A DNA stretch of 64,000 nt. Source: Streptococcus suis. Its GTDB lineage: Bacteria > Bacillota > Bacilli > Lactobacillales > Streptococcaceae. Shown here piece by piece: positions 61,499 through 64,000 of this stretch; the stretch's first letter is position 1; each line of letters opens with the position of its first letter. Made by a program: the position numbers and the translations under genes. The stretch lies in the NCBI GenBank assembly GCA_022354845.1, contig CP031970.1, positions 1,922,001-1,986,000 on the forward strand, in the 5' to 3' direction. The notes beneath the pieces were generated by a model. It made no database searches. It was not told the origin of the DNA and saw nothing but the letters and a program-made list of their open reading frames with translations.

Positions 61499-62512
61499 TT
61501 AGTTGAAACCATAAATTCTTTTAGCGATATTGTAGACAGCATTGGAAATTTTTCGTCCTGGGTAGCCATAAAGATTGGTCAACTGGCCTAACAATCCCTT
61601 GCGAACGACCTTAAAGAGCGCTGGATTATTGTCACGGATATAATCCCACAACGCCTGTTTCATCAACATATGTTCAGCTATCCCAGCACGGTTGAGAAGA
61701 GCACAGGAGATAATGGTCGTAATTTCCACGTGATTGAGCAAATAACTTCGTAAATCAGTATTATCAATTGCCTCTAAATCTAAATCATCCACTAAAATCC
61801 GATTGACTTTTAACTGCTGGTCAATTCGTTTAATCATGACAGACTCATTGACAGACTGGTCATTTCGCCCAATAAAGTAACGATAAAAATCTACTGGTAG
61901 ATAGTACATGGTTTTCACAGCCTGCAAAGGGGTAAATACGAAAATATTATCCACATAGAAAGTATGCTCAGGTAGAACGAGACCGACATCTCTTAACAAC
62001 TCAGTCCTGTAAATCAAGGAATGCATCATCATGTACTGTCCCTTTGGAAAGGCACCAACATCTTCCCAGCCAAATATACGGTTCTCAGGCAGAGTGGATT
62101 GATAAAACATGGATTTTTTACGAGATTGTCCCTCTTTTTCATAAACAAAGTTGGAGATAAAGGCATCAACTGGCGTATTTTCATCTTCCAAAGCCTGCAA
62201 ACTCTCTAGGATCTTCAAATAGGCCCTAGTATCGACCCAGTCATCTGAATCCACGACTTTAAAGTACTTACCCTTGGCCTCACGTATCCCTGTATTTACA
62301 GCTCCGCCATGGCCCTTATTGTCCTGATAGAGGGCACGTACGTTTGAAAATTGATTCTCTAGTCCCTCTGCGATTTCCTGAGTCCGATCGGTCGACCCAT
62401 CGTTAATAATCAGAATTTCAACCTTGTCACCACCCATTACAAGGGAATGAACACAGTAATGAAGGTAAGCCTCCGAATTATAACTCGGAATGGCAATACT
62501 TAGTAAGGTCAT
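61499..62512 (-). CDS. Family 2 glycosyltransferase
   Basis: The 337-residue GT-A enzyme begins MTLLSIAIPSYNSEAYLHYC, with INDGSTDRTQEIAE and the metal-binding VVDSDDWVD. I start at ATG 62512 after GGAGAG; the frame is open seven codons further to a TTG without a site. No membrane helix is obvious. It probably transfers a sugar to a surface glycan or glycoprotein, target unknown. Confidence 0.93.
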   Translation of the reverse strand: MTLLSIAIPSYNSEAYLHYCVHSLVMGGDKVEILIINDGSTDRTQEIAEGLENQFSNVRALYQDNKGHGGAVNTGIREAKGKYFKVVDSDDWVDTRAYLKILESLQALEDENTPVDAFISNFVYEKEGQSRKKSMFYQSTLPENRIFGWEDVGAFPKGQYMMMHSLIYRTELLRDVGLVLPEHTFYVDNIFVFTPLQAVKTMYYLPVDFYRYFIGRNDQSVNESVMIKRIDQQLKVNRILVDDLDLEAIDNTDLRSYLLNHVEITTIISCALLNRAGIAEHMLMKQALWDYIRDNNPALFKVVRKGLLGQLTNLYGYPGRKISNAVYNIAKRIYGFN

Positions 62513-62556
62513 CTTTCTCTCCATTTGACACAATTTGTTACTATTTTATCACATTT

Positions 62557-62800
62557 TCAGGAAAGTTGCTTTTGATATTTTCTTTTTGCTTGATAGGCTC
62601 TCCATAGTTGGCCTAAGCCCTTGAAAAAATGGCCATTGACAATGGTTAGAATTCCTTCCACCATCGCTAAATCGAGCATGTCTCCTGTCATCTTTGCCAT
62701 TGCCCTAAATGGCATATTATAAAGGAACAGCAGGTTCAAGTCAGGAGTCCCTTTCTGCTCTGCTTTTTTCAGTAAGCTAGCTAATAGAAAATTCTTAGAA
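62557..62800 (-). pseudogene. C-terminal fragment of a truncated gene
   Basis: About 80 residues (FSKNFLLASLLKKAEQKG ... AYQAKRKYQKQLS) look like a protein C-terminus: they end 44 bases before the glycosyltransferase start and have no start codon or ribosome binding site of their own. The frame continues to 62871 only by running antisense through the LytTR gene. It may be the tail of a membrane protein gene often found before such a glycosyltransferase, but I cannot name it. Confidence 0.55.
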
Positions 62801-63153
62801 AATTGCCCGATAGCCAAGAGAAACAAAGTTTGTATATAAAAAGCAAGCAGTCCACTGTAAAACTCTATCAAGAAGATATTGTTTACCTAGAAAGTCAAGG
62901 ACATCAGGTTCACATCTACACAGTTGACGGTGGCCTAACGATTACCAATAATAGTCTCAAGAATCTCGAAGCCATGTTAGACAGTAAATTGTTTGTACGA
63001 GCCCACTCGGCCTATATCATCAATTTGTCCCATGTTCAAAAAGTGGAAGGTAACCTTGTTTACGTCACAAATACAGCCTTGCCGATTAGCCACCCAAGGA
63101 AAAAAGAATTTATGACAGCTCTAACCAACTTCATCGGAGATAGCTTACTATGA
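62785..63153 (+). pseudogene. LytTR response regulator, receiver domain lost
   Basis: About 115 residues form a complete LytTR DNA-binding domain (LYIKSKQSTVKLYQEDIVYL, LFVRAHSAYIINLSHVQKVE, LPISHPRKKEFM). The receiver domain that should precede it, with the phosphorylated Asp, is absent; in-frame TAA TAG lie at about 62780. Only TTG 62803 could start it and no good ribosome binding site is present. The stop overlaps the kinase start (ATGA), as in intact AgrA/ComE-type operons. The 5' part was evidently deleted. Confidence 0.8.
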
Positions 63154-64000
63154 TCAACTTCCCTGATATTCCACGTTTCTATACTGCTCTAACAGAAAGC
63201 TTGGCCTGCCTACTGGTCTGTTCCTCACTTGTTTTGTCTGAAAAATGGTCACTCAAACAGTTCCGTATCCTCCTGATTTTCCTCATACAAATCTTACTTC
63301 AACTTGTGGCTGGCAAACTCCCTTTGCTTTTTTGGACTGTGGGAATGGGCATCAATATCGCTTGGATGTTTGTTTCCATTCGATTGCTTGGAGTTATCCA
63401 CAAGAGGGCTAGTCTCTATTTGACAGCAAAAGCCTTTATTATTGCCGAATTAGTAGCCTCCATTACTTGGCATCTCTACTGTTTGACGATTTATCAACAA
63501 CCTGTGGATAACTTGTGGACACAGGGGTTATTTATGTTGATAACTTCTCTACTTTCTTACTGGCTCATCTATCTACAAGATAAAAAGGTTCACTTAGAAG
63601 AATTGGATAAATTCATTGAGCAGCGAGATGTGACGGTAGCTGTCTTTACAACCTTATCTATCTTTGTTCTTAGTAATATTGGTTTCATCCTCTCAGGCAC
63701 GCGCCAATTTCAAGACTCGACCAGCATTTTCATCCTCCGGACAACCGTCAATCTCTCTGGTCTTCTGCTCCTATTCACCCAAGAATCTCAACAATACGAT
63801 CGCTATTTACGGCAGGAGTTGACTTCTATCAATAATATGTTTCAACTTCAATACAAGCAATACCAAGCTTATCGTGAAAACAGTGAGATTCTTGACCGTA
63901 AGGTCCATGATTTAAAGCATCAACTGGCCATCATCCAACAAGAACCTGATAAAACCAAAAAGGAACAATACCTAGAGGAAATCAGCGAGGTGATCCAGAC
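63150..64000 (+). CDS. AgrC/ComD-like sensor histidine kinase, cut by the window end
   Basis: The visible 283 residues have about six membrane helices in the first ~210 residues, then a coiled region and the H-box RKVHDLKHQLAI with the phospho-accepting His near residue 250, typical of HPK10 peptide-sensing kinases. The ATPase domain lies beyond base 64000. Its ATG overlaps the regulator stop. With its partner regulator truncated, normal signalling is unlikely unless the kinase acts on another regulator. Confidence 0.88.
   Translation, partial: MINFPDIPRFYTALTESLACLLVCSSLVLSEKWSLKQFRILLIFLIQILLQLVAGKLPLLFWTVGMGINIAWMFVSIRLLGVIHKRASLYLTAKAFIIAELVASITWHLYCLTIYQQPVDNLWTQGLFMLITSLLSYWLIYLQDKKVHLEELDKFIEQRDVTVAVFTTLSIFVLSNIGFILSGTRQFQDSTSIFILRTTVNLSGLLLLFTQESQQYDRYLRQELTSINNMFQLQYKQYQAYRENSEILDRKVHDLKHQLAIIQQEPDKTKKEQYLEEISEVIQ

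Overview
The window looks like a chromosome segment of a low-GC Gram-positive coccus, a Streptococcus and most likely S. suis or a close relative. This rests on protein families and gene order (argS | argR-mutS, the mal regulon, the nrdD block, the S10-spc-alpha order) recognised by eye. No database search was possible.

Layout. Bases 1-5060 are the integrase-proximal end of an integrative and conjugative element (ICE). It has a VirB6-like membrane protein, a two-domain cell-wall hydrolase, a DUF3173-type small protein and an intact tyrosine integrase, and it abuts the 3' end of a tRNA-Leu(CAA) gene. Bases 5064-11112 are a complete minus-strand rRNA operon (16S, tRNA-Ala, 23S, 5S) followed by ten tRNAs (Asn, Glu, Ser, fMet, Phe, Tyr, Trp, His, Gln, Leu), driven by three tandem promoters. 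Bases 12650-27760 are the minus-strand S10-spc-alpha super-operon from rpsJ to rplQ, with secY, adk, infA, rpmJ and rpoA. It ends in a structured element matching the known L17 downstream element and a long terminator. Two decayed IS30-family copies in the same orientation flank this block.

Bases 29400-35460 are the anaerobic ribonucleotide reductase region: nrdD, a 44-residue small protein, a metallophosphatase, a Gfo/Idh/MocA oxidoreductase, a GNAT acetyltransferase and nrdG, with probable NrdR boxes at the nrdD promoter. Bases 35600-39005 hold a polar amino acid ABC transporter and a class I amidotransferase-like hydrolase gene broken by one stop codon. A DUF3021/LytTR pair, mutS, argR and divergent argS follow, then a secreted CHAP-SH3 protein and small membrane proteins. 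Bases 47210-56458 are the maltose/maltodextrin regulon: malQ diverging from malX-malC-malD-malA-malR and a cytoplasmic type I pullulanase. Lacking here is the phosphorylase gene malP that normally accompanies malQ.

Bases 56600-64000 carry an NrdI-like flavodoxin, aspS-yitT, an ElaA-type acetyltransferase, an aldo/keto reductase and a family 2 glycosyltransferase. At about 62.8 kb two divergent genes have both lost their 5' halves, leaving the DNA-binding half of a LytTR response regulator in front of an AgrC-like kinase that runs off the window.

I found no CRISPR array, restriction system or clearly new defence system. The most unusual signals are non-coding: a 109-bp nested inverted repeat inside both IS30 relics that is better conserved than the transposase, and a family of about 100-bp hairpin repeats lodged in gaps of the ribosomal protein operon.
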